From Pseudoalteromonas sp. H71 (GTDB taxonomy: Bacteria > Pseudomonadota > Gammaproteobacteria > Enterobacterales > Alteromonadaceae): a DNA stretch of 37,109 nt. Every line of letters begins with the position of its first letter. The first letter of the stretch is position 1. The translations under genes were made by a program, and so were the position numbers. The notes under the pieces are model-generated. The model did no database searches, had not been told where the DNA came from, and saw only the letters and a list, made by a program, of their open reading frames with translations. Positions 24,019 through 32,513 of this stretch are shown piece after piece. The stretch is taken from contig NZ_LODI01000001.1 of the NCBI RefSeq assembly GCF_001468485.1, positions 412,418-449,526 of the forward strand, in the 5' to 3' direction.

Positions 24019-25192
24019 TATTGACGCCTAGTATATGTAGAGTTTGCTCAATCCAATATTGCTGGTTAGATAACGATTCCATATTCTCAGCACCTTTTGT
24101 TAGGGATGTAAGTAAAGCTTTATCATCGAGTAATAACTGAATTGAATGTAATAACCCAGTTTTATCACCTTGCTTGAATATTAGGCCGTTGACACCATGC
24201 TTAACAAATGCCTTAACCCCCCCCACATCTGAAACTATTACAGGTTTTTTATAAGCCCAAGCCTCCATAATAACTCGCGGAAAGCCCTCATAATAATTAT
24301 TTGAGGGTACAACAACTAAGTTTGTAGCTTCTAAATACTGAGGTAATTGTGAATGAGGTAGTTGGCCTTTAAAAAAAACACTACTAGCAACATCTAACTT
24401 ATTACTTAACTGCTTTGCAGAAGCTAAATCAGGGCCATCACCAATAACGGTTAACTCAACTTTACCCTTTAATTCACTGAGAGACCTTATTAGGTCGTAA
24501 ATGCCTTTGTCTTCTACAACTCGTCCTATAAACAATAGTTTTAAAGTATTTGAGGTAGGGGTGCTAATATAATTTTCTGTAGGCTTTTTTACCATTAAAT
24601 CAACAAACTGGTATGTGCTATTTGGTGCGAACTTTTTACTAAATTTTTCTAAGGAATCACCAGTACATAAATTGATAGTGTTTTTATTACTACATATTTG
24701 GCTTAATTTAAAACGAATATAACGCGATAATAAAAAACCGAATACTTTTTCAGGTAAAGAGTATTTATTATCCCTCCAAGTATTTGATGCATCTGCGCAC
24801 ATATGATGTAATACCTTTTCACCTGCTTTTAATGCTTGCAGACCAAAAACTATACTGCCGATGGATGGAGTCCTTATCCAAAAGTAGGCACCTTTATGGT
24901 TACTTATAACCTCATCAGCTGCGTTTTGGTAAGATTTCAAATAACCTTTTTTTAGCAAACTTTTGAGGGCGAAATCTTTGGTAGATTCATAAGCAGGAAA
25001 TGAATGAAATTTACTTGCACTCACTTCGGTACTAAAGTTGGTTGGCTTATTAACGACTTTTACTGATGGAGAACAAACAAAAACATTATCTCTACCTATT
25101 GCATCCTGTAAAAATGCCGCTGATGTTGGTTTTGCGTAAAAAACACCATCAAAACTACTAAAAGTTTCACCTACAAATGAAACTATCTTCAT
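24008..25192 (-). CDS. Glycosyltransferase family 4
   Basis: 394 residues, GT-B fold. C-terminal donor domain: LLFIGRVVEDKGIYDLIRSL, LTVIGDGPDLASAKQL, VFFKGQLPHSQLP and the EX7E region NYYEGFPRVIMEAWAYKKPV with IVSDVGG. Retaining transferase adding one sugar to the lipid-linked repeat unit on the cytosolic side; donor and linkage cannot be read from sequence. Its start overlaps the polymerase gene by four bases (ATGA), indicating translational coupling. Confidence 0.92.
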   Translation of the reverse strand: MKIVSFVGETFSSFDGVFYAKPTSAAFLQDAIGRDNVFVCSPSVKVVNKPTNFSTEVSASKFHSFPAYESTKDFALKSLLKKGYLKSYQNAADEVISNHKGAYFWIRTPSIGSIVFGLQALKAGEKVLHHMCADASNTWRDNKYSLPEKVFGFLLSRYIRFKLSQICSNKNTINLCTGDSLEKFSKKFAPNSTYQFVDLMVKKPTENYISTPTSNTLKLLFIGRVVEDKGIYDLIRSLSELKGKVELTVIGDGPDLASAKQLSNKLDVASSVFFKGQLPHSQLPQYLEATNLVVVPSNNYYEGFPRVIMEAWAYKKPVIVSDVGGVKAFVKHGVNGLIFKQGDKTGLLHSIQLLLDDKALLTSLTKGAENMESLSNQQYWIEQTLHILGVNNET

Positions 25193-26352
25193 GCTTTACC
25201 CTTTAACAAAAACTTTTTGGAAGAAAAATAAATAATTGAAAGATCAATGACAATCGCAACAAAAAATGAAAATACATGTGTAAGAGTCATGAACGGATGA
25301 GAAACTGCAGTACCCAATAACACAAAACTTAATAAAAGAACCAGTGTGAATATCATTCTATTTAAAAGGATTATGTAAAGTAAAATATATGTATATATAG
25401 CTTTTACAATCAAACCAAGAATCCCATAAACTCCTATAAACCAACTCCACCAAGGATAAACTACATTTGCTAAATAAGGTCTTCCTGTTGTTGGACTTGT
25501 CCCTAACTCATGAAGCCCACCTACATAAGCAGAATCTATTGGTACCGCAATATTAGTGATGTTTTTCATGAAAAACTCTGAAACATACCCTCCAAAAGGA
25601 AATAGGAGCTTATCTAAATAAAATGAGTTTTGCATTGCAATCTCACCAAGGTAGTAGCCGTATGCTCTATATGTAAATACATTTCTTACAATGTCAACAA
25701 TTGCGGTCATTCCAGCGGAAATTGGCCTATTTTGTATTAGACTAGTACTTAGTATCGCAAAAGTTATCATAACAAGCGCCATGCCTGTGAACTTTATTAA
25801 TCTAATATTACCCTCTCGCCCTTGGTTAAATATCATTAATATCAAAAAGAAATGAATAACATACCTTAATTCTGAACGAGAAGCTGTAATGATTATGACC
25901 ATTACTAGCCCTAAAATACTCATAATCTTTAAGCTTATAGATGATCTAAAGCAATATACAAAAGGCACTAATAATTTAAAAAAACCACTTAAGAACATAT
26001 AGTCCAAACCAGCGGCATCATATTCTTTTAATAACTGATGCCGTAAAATTCCTGCACCAATTAGAGAGTAGGATTGAAAAGCTAAGAAGGCAGACCACAT
26101 TAATAATAAAAATATAATTGGCTTTAACCTTTCAATAACTGGAAGGTAGTTTCTTTCGTAGAGTTCAGCGAATTGATATTTAATACCTTTAAACCTTAAA
26201 AGAACCAGATATAAGACTAGAAAGCCTAATATTAGATCCAAAGAAGAAAGTATCATTGTTTCTAACTTTATATTATTAAGAAAACCATTCTCAAAGGAAA
26301 AGAATATTGCACCTATATGGAAAAATATCGCTGTAAAAAATACTATTTTCAA
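25189..26352 (-). CDS. wzy: Wzy-type polysaccharide polymerase
   Basis: 387 residues with about ten membrane helices (for example LDLILGFLVLYLVLL near 38-52, IIFLLLMWSAFLAFQ, IMSILGLVMVIIITAS, LVLLLSFVLLGTAVS), almost no sequence signature, and a long periplasmic loop between residues ~235 and 290 containing RPYLANVVYPWWSWF. Such proteins polymerise undecaprenyl-linked repeat units at the periplasmic face. Assigned by topology and its place between glycosyltransferase genes in a cluster with Wzx, Wza and Wzc; it is the only candidate polymerase. Very AT-rich, as is common for this gene. Confidence 0.8.
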   Translation of the reverse strand: MKIVFFTAIFFHIGAIFFSFENGFLNNIKLETMILSSLDLILGFLVLYLVLLRFKGIKYQFAELYERNYLPVIERLKPIIFLLLMWSAFLAFQSYSLIGAGILRHQLLKEYDAAGLDYMFLSGFFKLLVPFVYCFRSSISLKIMSILGLVMVIIITASRSELRYVIHFFLILMIFNQGREGNIRLIKFTGMALVMITFAILSTSLIQNRPISAGMTAIVDIVRNVFTYRAYGYYLGEIAMQNSFYLDKLLFPFGGYVSEFFMKNITNIAVPIDSAYVGGLHELGTSPTTGRPYLANVVYPWWSWFIGVYGILGLIVKAIYTYILLYIILLNRMIFTLVLLLSFVLLGTAVSHPFMTLTHVFSFFVAIVIDLSIIYFSSKKFLLKGKA

Positions 26353-26354
26353 AA

Positions 26355-27218
26355 CTAAGTTCGCCTTTGAGTGGCTTTAAGATATATTTTTTTCGAAAAT
26401 TTAAGGAATATAATTTTAAAAAAACTTATTATTAACCTTTCCTTTAATGCAAATTTAAATGCCTGCTTATTATTTTTATGGCTTATTATGCTTCTTAATA
26501 TCACGAGCACTTTAAAAGCCTTAATGGATTTTTTATTTAAATATTTAGAGTATAACTCTAACCATTTTAAGGAAAAATGATAGTCATTTAATTTTGGTAT
26601 TTGAATAAACTCATAACTAACTTCTTCTAGCATTAAAAAATTCGCGCCTTTACTTTCTAATGATAAACAAAATTGATAATCTTGATGGCGTTTTAAGTCA
26701 TCAAACATAGTCTTACGAGCAAGCTCCGTCTTTAAAAAAATACCGCTGGTTTGAATTATTTGTTTTGCGCAAAATAGGTACTCGCCAACTGATTCTGTTT
26801 TTTTTATAGACCTTGTAGGCCTAATTAACACTCGATTACCATCTATTATTTTACATCTTGAATAAATAACTAAATCGTTGAGGTTAATTGAGTATGTGTT
26901 AAAAAGTTTATGCTGCTTTTCGAGCTTATCTTTATACCAAATATCGTCATAATCTAGAAATGCTATATATTCACCTCTAGCACTTTCAATACCAGTATTT
27001 CGAGCTATGCCACCATTACTGTTCTCTGAATGAGTAATGATTCTAACTCTGTCATCATTAATAGCTTTAACCTCATCTTTGGCAAGAACTGGCGAGCAGT
27101 CATCTACAATGATTACCTCCAAGTTCTCCATAGTTTGATTCAAAGCACTTTCAACAGCTTTAATTAATAAACCGGGCGTAGATGAGTAAAACGGAATTAT
27201 AACAGTAACCAGAATCAT
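26355..27218 (-). CDS. Glycosyltransferase family 2
   Basis: 287 residues, GT-A fold, inverting. N-terminal VTVIIPFYSSTPGLLIKAVE, LEVIIVDDCS (nucleotide-sugar binding), GIARNTGIESARGEYIAFLD and YDDIW, which together give the DxD metal site. C-terminal part is basic and low complexity (KIIFLKFSKKIYLK), probably membrane-associated. Transfers one residue of the repeat unit. Separated from the polymerase gene by two bases. Confidence 0.92.
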   Translation of the reverse strand: MILVTVIIPFYSSTPGLLIKAVESALNQTMENLEVIIVDDCSPVLAKDEVKAINDDRVRIITHSENSNGGIARNTGIESARGEYIAFLDYDDIWYKDKLEKQHKLFNTYSINLNDLVIYSRCKIIDGNRVLIRPTRSIKKTESVGEYLFCAKQIIQTSGIFLKTELARKTMFDDLKRHQDYQFCLSLESKGANFLMLEEVSYEFIQIPKLNDYHFSLKWLELYSKYLNKKSIKAFKVLVILRSIISHKNNKQAFKFALKERLIISFFKIIFLKFSKKIYLKATQRRT

Positions 27219-27229
27219 AACTTCCTCAT

Positions 27230-28357
27230 TTATTTTTGAATTTCGCTAAATACCTTATCCCACATTTGGGTAGATAACTTTTTCAGCTCAACGGAGGCAG
27301 TATTAATTGTTGATAGCGTTATATTTTTATAACTTTCGTCATTTAAAAGCTTTGAACAAAGCGAAGTAACAGTATTTGCATCGACTTCCACTAATAACTC
27401 TGGTACTCCATACTCCTTTAATAGCATCTCATATTTGTGGCTCCATCCCATAGCTACAACTGGAACACCTGTAGAAAGTGCACTTACAATTCCATGAAAT
27501 CTTGAGCCAACTAGTATAGAGGATTTACTAATAATGCTTTTTATAGATAAAGCATCTTGAGGATCAACAATCTCGACCTTATGTTCTAATACACTGTTTA
27601 CTTGCTTAGCTAAGCTTAAATCTCTTTCGCCTTCGTGAATTAATAAATAAGGCTTTTGCCCCAAATCTTCTAGATGCTTTATAGTATTCGCTAAAGTACT
27701 AACGTATTGCTCACCTAGACTATTCCCGCGTCTAATCATCTGAAAGTTTGGTATTACACAGGCCCTATTTTTAAGATGTTCATACTTTTCAATATCGATG
27801 GGCTTAACTAAATTTGTAAAATCAGGAAATTGACTTAGCTTTTCAAACTTACCAAGCTTGTTTACATATTCATAAGACACATCGTCACGGGCCATAAGAA
27901 TATCGGCCTTTGAGAAAATACTTTTAGATGCTTCAGCAACTGCTTTGTCTTCGAATGGTCCAAACGCTTGTGGCAATAAAATAACTTTTACGCTATTTTT
28001 TTTAAAGTAATCAATTTCATTTGCTAATCTGTCTTTGATTAACTTCGCCCCCCACTTGTCTCCATATGCAAACCCAGAGGCATCAATTACTAAATCGATT
28101 TCATTTTTATTTACAATCCCATATTTCTCTCTAATGATTTTGGGAAACAATGAAAAAGGCCAACCAAAATTATAACCTTTACCAAAAAAACGTGATTTTT
28201 GAAATAAATTATATTTAGCTCTCGTTTTGTAATCACCAAGAGGTTCAACTAAAAAGTCAGCATTTACACCTCTTTTTTCAAATTGCTCGATAACAGCTAA
28301 TAGCATAAGCTCAGCGCCACGGTTTGGTAAACCAATACCTTTGATTTCAACCATCAT
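27230..28357 (-). CDS. Polysaccharide pyruvyl transferase family protein
   Basis: 375 residues of the CsaB/WcaK-like family, which adds a pyruvate ketal to a sugar from phosphoenolpyruvate. Visible family features: KGIGLPNRGAELMLLAVIEQ at the N-terminus, DLVIDASGFAYGD, KVILLPQAFGPF, ARDDVSYEYV and the C-terminal LVGSRFHGIVSALSTGVPVV (catalytic SRFH region) with GWSHKYEML. Predicted result is an acidic, pyruvylated glycan. Four bases downstream of the nitroreductase gene. Confidence 0.9.
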   Translation of the reverse strand: MMVEIKGIGLPNRGAELMLLAVIEQFEKRGVNADFLVEPLGDYKTRAKYNLFQKSRFFGKGYNFGWPFSLFPKIIREKYGIVNKNEIDLVIDASGFAYGDKWGAKLIKDRLANEIDYFKKNSVKVILLPQAFGPFEDKAVAEASKSIFSKADILMARDDVSYEYVNKLGKFEKLSQFPDFTNLVKPIDIEKYEHLKNRACVIPNFQMIRRGNSLGEQYVSTLANTIKHLEDLGQKPYLLIHEGERDLSLAKQVNSVLEHKVEIVDPQDALSIKSIISKSSILVGSRFHGIVSALSTGVPVVAMGWSHKYEMLLKEYGVPELLVEVDANTVTSLCSKLLNDESYKNITLSTINTASVELKKLSTQMWDKVFSEIQK

Positions 28358-28361
28358 AACT

Positions 28362-29417
28362 TTATAAATCCTTAACTAGTAAATCATTTTTTTTCTTTTG
28401 AGAGTAAGCTACCCCCCCCTCAGCTTGAGGGTACCCGACAGCCATTAACATAACTACACGCTCGTGATATTCTAAATTTAGTTTTTTACTTATAAGTTGC
28501 TCTCTTTCTTCTACGTCAGGCCAGTTTATCGGGCATGTACTTAATTCCAGAGTTTCAAATGCGAGCATAAGTTGCATTGCTGCTAAGGAAGAGTCTATAT
28601 AAATCACGTGACGATCTCTTTCTGCTGGGTACGCACTTAAATCCCCAACAACAGCAATCAAGCAAGGAATATTTTCAGCAAAACCCGTCGTACCCATTGC
28701 ATATTTAGCAACCTCTGTTGCTTTATTTTCATCACGCAGAACAACAAATTTATAAGGCTGCCTATTGCAAGCTGAGGGCGCATATGTTGCTGCATTTACT
28801 GCTTTTTTAATTAAATCCTCAGGCACTTCTTTTTGTTCAAACCACCTAACAGACCGTCTTCTCTTAAATAGAGTGTTTAACTCATCATAATCAATTGAAA
28901 GTTTAGGCCTTTCACTTTGTGTGTATGGAATACACTTATTTGTAGTATCTAATGCATTTATAATAAAGTCAGCTTTAGCTAACGATATTTTCTTTGTATC
29001 TGTAACACATTCAAAATAGTGCTGGAGGACATCATGAGCCCACTTTAACTCATCCTTCCCTGCTGTTTTACTTTTTTTACAGTCGTTGTAGCAGCTTACT
29101 GTTTCTTGTATGTACGCTTCACCAAAGTACGCTCTCCGGGGTTGCATTATCAGACCTTTTTCAAGTCTGTGGATATTACGCCTAAGGAGAGCAGCGGAAC
29201 CTACTTGGGCATCTAATGAAGCTTTATAAACTTTTCTGCCCAATAAAACAGAGCGGTGCTCACGATCAAATTCTCGACTAAAAATAAGATAATAAAGTGA
29301 AGATAAAAAATTATTTTTTGAGAAGAACTTAATTAATAAGAAGTCTAATTTAGTTTTAGCTGTATAAATTTTGTAAACAAAATTTGAGGGGAGGATCTTT
29401 TTTACTAATGAACGCAT
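28362..29417 (-). CDS. Nitroreductase-family protein in polysaccharide operon
   Basis: 351 residues. The C-terminal ~190 residues are a flavin-dependent nitroreductase fold: RSVRWFEQKEVPEDLI, ATYAPSACNRQPYKFVVL (FMN site), GTTGFAENIPCLIAVVG, SLAAMQLMLAFE and a closing MLMAVGYPQ. The first ~155 residues are not part of the fold; they contain a basic stretch and RRNIHRLEKGLI. Substrate unknown; such genes recur beside pyruvyl transferases in surface-glycan loci, so an oxidation or reduction of a sugar or a lipid carrier-linked intermediate is an inference. Abuts the flippase gene exactly (29417/29418). Confidence 0.87.
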   Translation of the reverse strand: MRSLVKKILPSNFVYKIYTAKTKLDFLLIKFFSKNNFLSSLYYLIFSREFDREHRSVLLGRKVYKASLDAQVGSAALLRRNIHRLEKGLIMQPRRAYFGEAYIQETVSCYNDCKKSKTAGKDELKWAHDVLQHYFECVTDTKKISLAKADFIINALDTTNKCIPYTQSERPKLSIDYDELNTLFKRRRSVRWFEQKEVPEDLIKKAVNAATYAPSACNRQPYKFVVLRDENKATEVAKYAMGTTGFAENIPCLIAVVGDLSAYPAERDRHVIYIDSSLAAMQLMLAFETLELSTCPINWPDVEEREQLISKKLNLEYHERVVMLMAVGYPQAEGGVAYSQKKKNDLLVKDL

Positions 29418-30731
29418 TTAATTATTTTTACCTATTTTCCAATACCTTTTTCCAAGTGTAAAAGGCAATAAAATTGACTTCAGCATAACCACTGCAATTA
29501 ATCGTGTTGACTTACTAAACCAAAAAGCCAAAAATGAAGCGGCAAAATACGAAATAATCGTGGCTATTGCTGCTCCCTCACCTGCATACAAGGGGATTAA
29601 ATAATAATTAGCAATAACATTTATTATTGCACCTACCCCATGCGTAATCAGTGAGTACTTCAGAAGGCTCTCAGCTATCAGCCATTTACTGGCTAATGCT
29701 CTCATGAACACAAATACAGCAGCCCAAATATGCCACTGCAATATTGTACCTGAAACGCCATACTCTTCACCGAAGAGTAAAACTATAAATGTTGGACCAA
29801 AAATAGTTACTAAAATTGCCAGCAATAATGCGCTTACAAATAAAATGTCACATATTTTTTGAAGCTTTATAAGATAATTTTTTGAATTATCTCTAATTTT
29901 CAACAATGCGGGGAACAGTGTAATTACCAATGCATTCGCAAAGAAATACCAAACTTCTGATAACCTTGACGCAACGGCATATGTACCTACAGCAGTCGAG
30001 TCAATCATATGATTGAGCATAAGTTGGTCTATTTTTAAATAAACAATGGAAGCAATACCTGACAAAATTAACCAGTAAGATTGGCCCAGTAATTTTCGCC
30101 CGTACGTTAAGTCTATATCTTTAAAACTAAAAGTATCAACTTTTTTAACCCTAATATATATAAATAAGAACCCACCACCAATTAATGCGACCTCTAGAGA
30201 AAATGCTAAAACAATGTATACAAGTTTAGGGTTAAATAAAGCAATTAATACTTTTATTACTGAAAATGAAACCACAATAATAAATTTCATTTTCGTTACA
30301 ATTTTTGCCTTCACATGGGCCTGAAACCAAAAATCCAAAACATAAAAGCATGTAAAGATATTTCCAAGGCAAAGTAAAATTAATCCAAGCTTCTCTTCAT
30401 TAACTTGAATAATATTTGAGAAGAGTATTAATCCAATAAACAGACTAAGGACTATTAGAGAACAACCGAACCTGAGAAAAAGACTCGTAGAAATAATTTT
30501 GTTGGTGTCTATTGGCTTATTAACAATCTCTCTAGTTACTATTGCATTTAGACCGAGTGCTGTTACTGGTGCAATCAAGGCAACTAAAGCTAATAAGTAA
30601 TTTAACAGCCCATATTGTTCAGCCCCCAGAGCTCTAGCCAAAACCACGGTAACTAATAAGTTTGCCACCATGACAATAATTTTTTCCCCAATTAACCAAG
30701 AGGTGTTAGAGATAATTTTTTTTAAATTCAC
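29418..30731 (-). CDS. wzx: Wzx-type oligosaccharide flippase
   Basis: 437 residues with about twelve membrane helices and the MOP/PST-family N-terminus ISNTSWLIGEKIIVMVANLL, VLARALGAEQYGLLNYLLAL and TALGLNAIVTREIV. Moves undecaprenyl-linked repeat units across the inner membrane. Basic residues in the cytoplasmic loops (FQAHVKAKIVTKMKF) fit the topology. Pairs functionally with the Wzy-type protein encoded at 25189-26352. Confidence 0.93.
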   Translation of the reverse strand: MNLKKIISNTSWLIGEKIIVMVANLLVTVVLARALGAEQYGLLNYLLALVALIAPVTALGLNAIVTREIVNKPIDTNKIISTSLFLRFGCSLIVLSLFIGLILFSNIIQVNEEKLGLILLCLGNIFTCFYVLDFWFQAHVKAKIVTKMKFIIVVSFSVIKVLIALFNPKLVYIVLAFSLEVALIGGGFLFIYIRVKKVDTFSFKDIDLTYGRKLLGQSYWLILSGIASIVYLKIDQLMLNHMIDSTAVGTYAVASRLSEVWYFFANALVITLFPALLKIRDNSKNYLIKLQKICDILFVSALLLAILVTIFGPTFIVLLFGEEYGVSGTILQWHIWAAVFVFMRALASKWLIAESLLKYSLITHGVGAIINVIANYYLIPLYAGEGAAIATIISYFAASFLAFWFSKSTRLIAVVMLKSILLPFTLGKRYWKIGKNN

Positions 30732-30737
30732 AGTAGT

Positions 30738-31490
30738 TTACTTTTTATGTTTTACAAAACCGCGTATTGCATAACTACAAAAATAAATTGAAGTTTTAAA
30801 CAATCCTAAACCAACAACATTTCGATATAAATCCCACTGCCATTTTAATATTTTAAATTTATTTTGAGTCATACCGGAATCAACTCTATACAAAGCTAAA
30901 ACATCTGGGATGCTGTAAGCTTTAGGGGTTTGTTTTAATATATTTAGCCAAAGCCCCATATCCTGTCTTTTACGAATTAAAGGCATGTAATGCTTACCTA
31001 ATATTTTGCTATCATAAACAGCAGTTAAGCAGCCAATTACATTACTGCTTAGTATTTTTTTATAGGTAGTAATACTTGGAGGTATAACACTCCCCAACAA
31101 GCTTTCACCACTTATCTTTTGATATGCAGTAAAAGTAAAGGCATAGTTACTTTTAAGCATGAAGCTAATTTGTTTAGTCAGTTTTTCTGGTAACCATTGA
31201 TCGTCAGCATCTAAAAATGCAATAAACCGACCACTAGCCTTACCGATAGAGTAATTTCGCGCAACCCCTGCCCCGCCATTTTTCTCATTTATAAACAGTT
31301 TTATTCGCGAATCTTGAATAGCATATTTATTAATTATTTGTTGAGTAGTATCGGTAGAGCGATCGTCAGTTATCAACAGCTCCCAATTTTTATAGCTTTG
31401 TGCAAGAACCGACTCAATGGATTCCGATATATATTTTTCCGCATTATAAGCAGGCATTATTATTGATACTAACGGCTGTTCCTCACTCAT
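30738..31490 (-). CDS. Glycosyltransferase family 2
   Basis: 250 residues, GT-A fold. LVSIIMPAYNAEKYISESIE, WELLITDDRSTD, NGGAGVARNYSIGKASGRF and FLDADDQWLPEKL are the donor and metal sites; QDMGLWLNIL is near the expected acceptor region. A short basic C-terminus lacks a clear membrane helix. Lies six bases after the flippase start region and directly adjoins the sugar transferase gene (31490/31491), so its translation is probably coupled. Confidence 0.92.
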   Translation of the reverse strand: MSEEQPLVSIIMPAYNAEKYISESIESVLAQSYKNWELLITDDRSTDTTQQIINKYAIQDSRIKLFINEKNGGAGVARNYSIGKASGRFIAFLDADDQWLPEKLTKQISFMLKSNYAFTFTAYQKISGESLLGSVIPPSITTYKKILSSNVIGCLTAVYDSKILGKHYMPLIRKRQDMGLWLNILKQTPKAYSIPDVLALYRVDSGMTQNKFKILKWQWDLYRNVVGLGLFKTSIYFCSYAIRGFVKHKK

Positions 31491-32501
31491 TTAACGGCCC
31501 ATACCAAATATAACTGTTCGCACTGTCATTAATAAAATTTTGATGTCCAGTAAGGCTGAATGATGTTTTATGTAATGAATGTCATACTTGTGCTTCCATA
31601 TAGCGTCTTCAACCGATGCACCATACGGGTAGCTCACTTGTGCTAGGCCTGTAACACCCGGTTTTACTGCATGCCTAAAGCGGTAGTAGGGTATTTCTTT
31701 TTCTAGATCTTTTATAAATACTTCACGCTCAGGCCTTGGGCCAACTATCGACATAGTTCCTTGTATAACATTTATTAGTTGTGGAATTTCATCTATGCGT
31801 GTTTTACGTATGAATTTACCTACTTTTGTAACGCGTGCATCGTTTTTTGAAGCCCATTGAGCCCCATTTTTTTCAGCATCGTTACGCATAGATCTAAATT
31901 TATACACTTCAAACTGTTTGTTATATTGCCCGGTGCGCTTTTGCTTAAATAGTATGGGCCCTGGGCTTTCTAATTTAATAAACAAAGCAGCAAATATTGA
32001 AAATGGAATGGTGATTATAAGGAGTAAAATAGCACTCACAATATCTACACAGCGCTTTGCTACTTGAGTACGTTTGTTTGATAAAATAGAAAATGCTTTT
32101 TGGTGCAAAAAATAACTGCTATGTAGTAAACGCACTTCTGTATATTTTAGCCTGTCGTCTAAATAACTTACTAAAGGCTCAACCCATGCACCACACTCTG
32201 TGGCATTAACTAAAAACTTACGTTGTTGCTTACTTAAATGTGCACTTTGATAATGACATACTACTTTTTTAGTAAAATCAGTAATACTGTAGTCGTTAAT
32301 TATTATATCGAATGAATAATCATCAATAATTTCACCTATATTACTGGCACACTCCTTTGGGCAAAATACATAAATCACACTTTGCTTTAGTGCTTCTGAT
32401 TTTGATTTAAAGCTTTCAGTTATGAATATCGATTTTAGCTGTTCTTGATTATTACTAACAGGCTCTTCATTCACATCGGGTGTACCTACTTTCAGGTTCA
32501 T
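31491..32501 (-). CDS. Initiating sugar transferase (PF02397 type)
   Basis: 336 residues. The C-terminal ~190 residues form the phosphoglycosyltransferase domain: [20 protein letters not shown] (the membrane re-entrant helix), [54 protein letters not shown] and the PEP-CTERM/EpsE-like [18 protein letters not shown]. It would transfer a sugar phosphate from a UDP-sugar to undecaprenyl phosphate, starting the repeat unit. The N-terminal ~140 residues are soluble and lack the four-helix membrane region of WcaJ/WbaP, so it is a short variant. Sits 13 bases downstream of wzc. Confidence 0.92.
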   Translation of the reverse strand: MNLKVGTPDVNEEPVSNNQEQLKSIFITESFKSKSEALKQSVIYVFCPKECASNIGEIIDDYSFDIIINDYSITDFTKKVVCHYQSAHLSKQQRKFLVNATECGAWVEPLVSYLDDRLKYTEVRLLHSSYFLHQKAFSILSNKRTQVAKRCVDIVSAILLLIITIPFSIFAALFIKLESPGPILFKQKRTGQYNKQFEVYKFRSMRNDAEKNGAQWASKNDARVTKVGKFIRKTRIDEIPQLINVIQGTMSIVGPRPEREVFIKDLEKEIPYYRFRHAVKPGVTGLAQVSYPYGASVEDAIWKHKYDIHYIKHHSALLDIKILLMTVRTVIFGMGR

Positions 32502-32513
32502 GTACTGCTCTTT

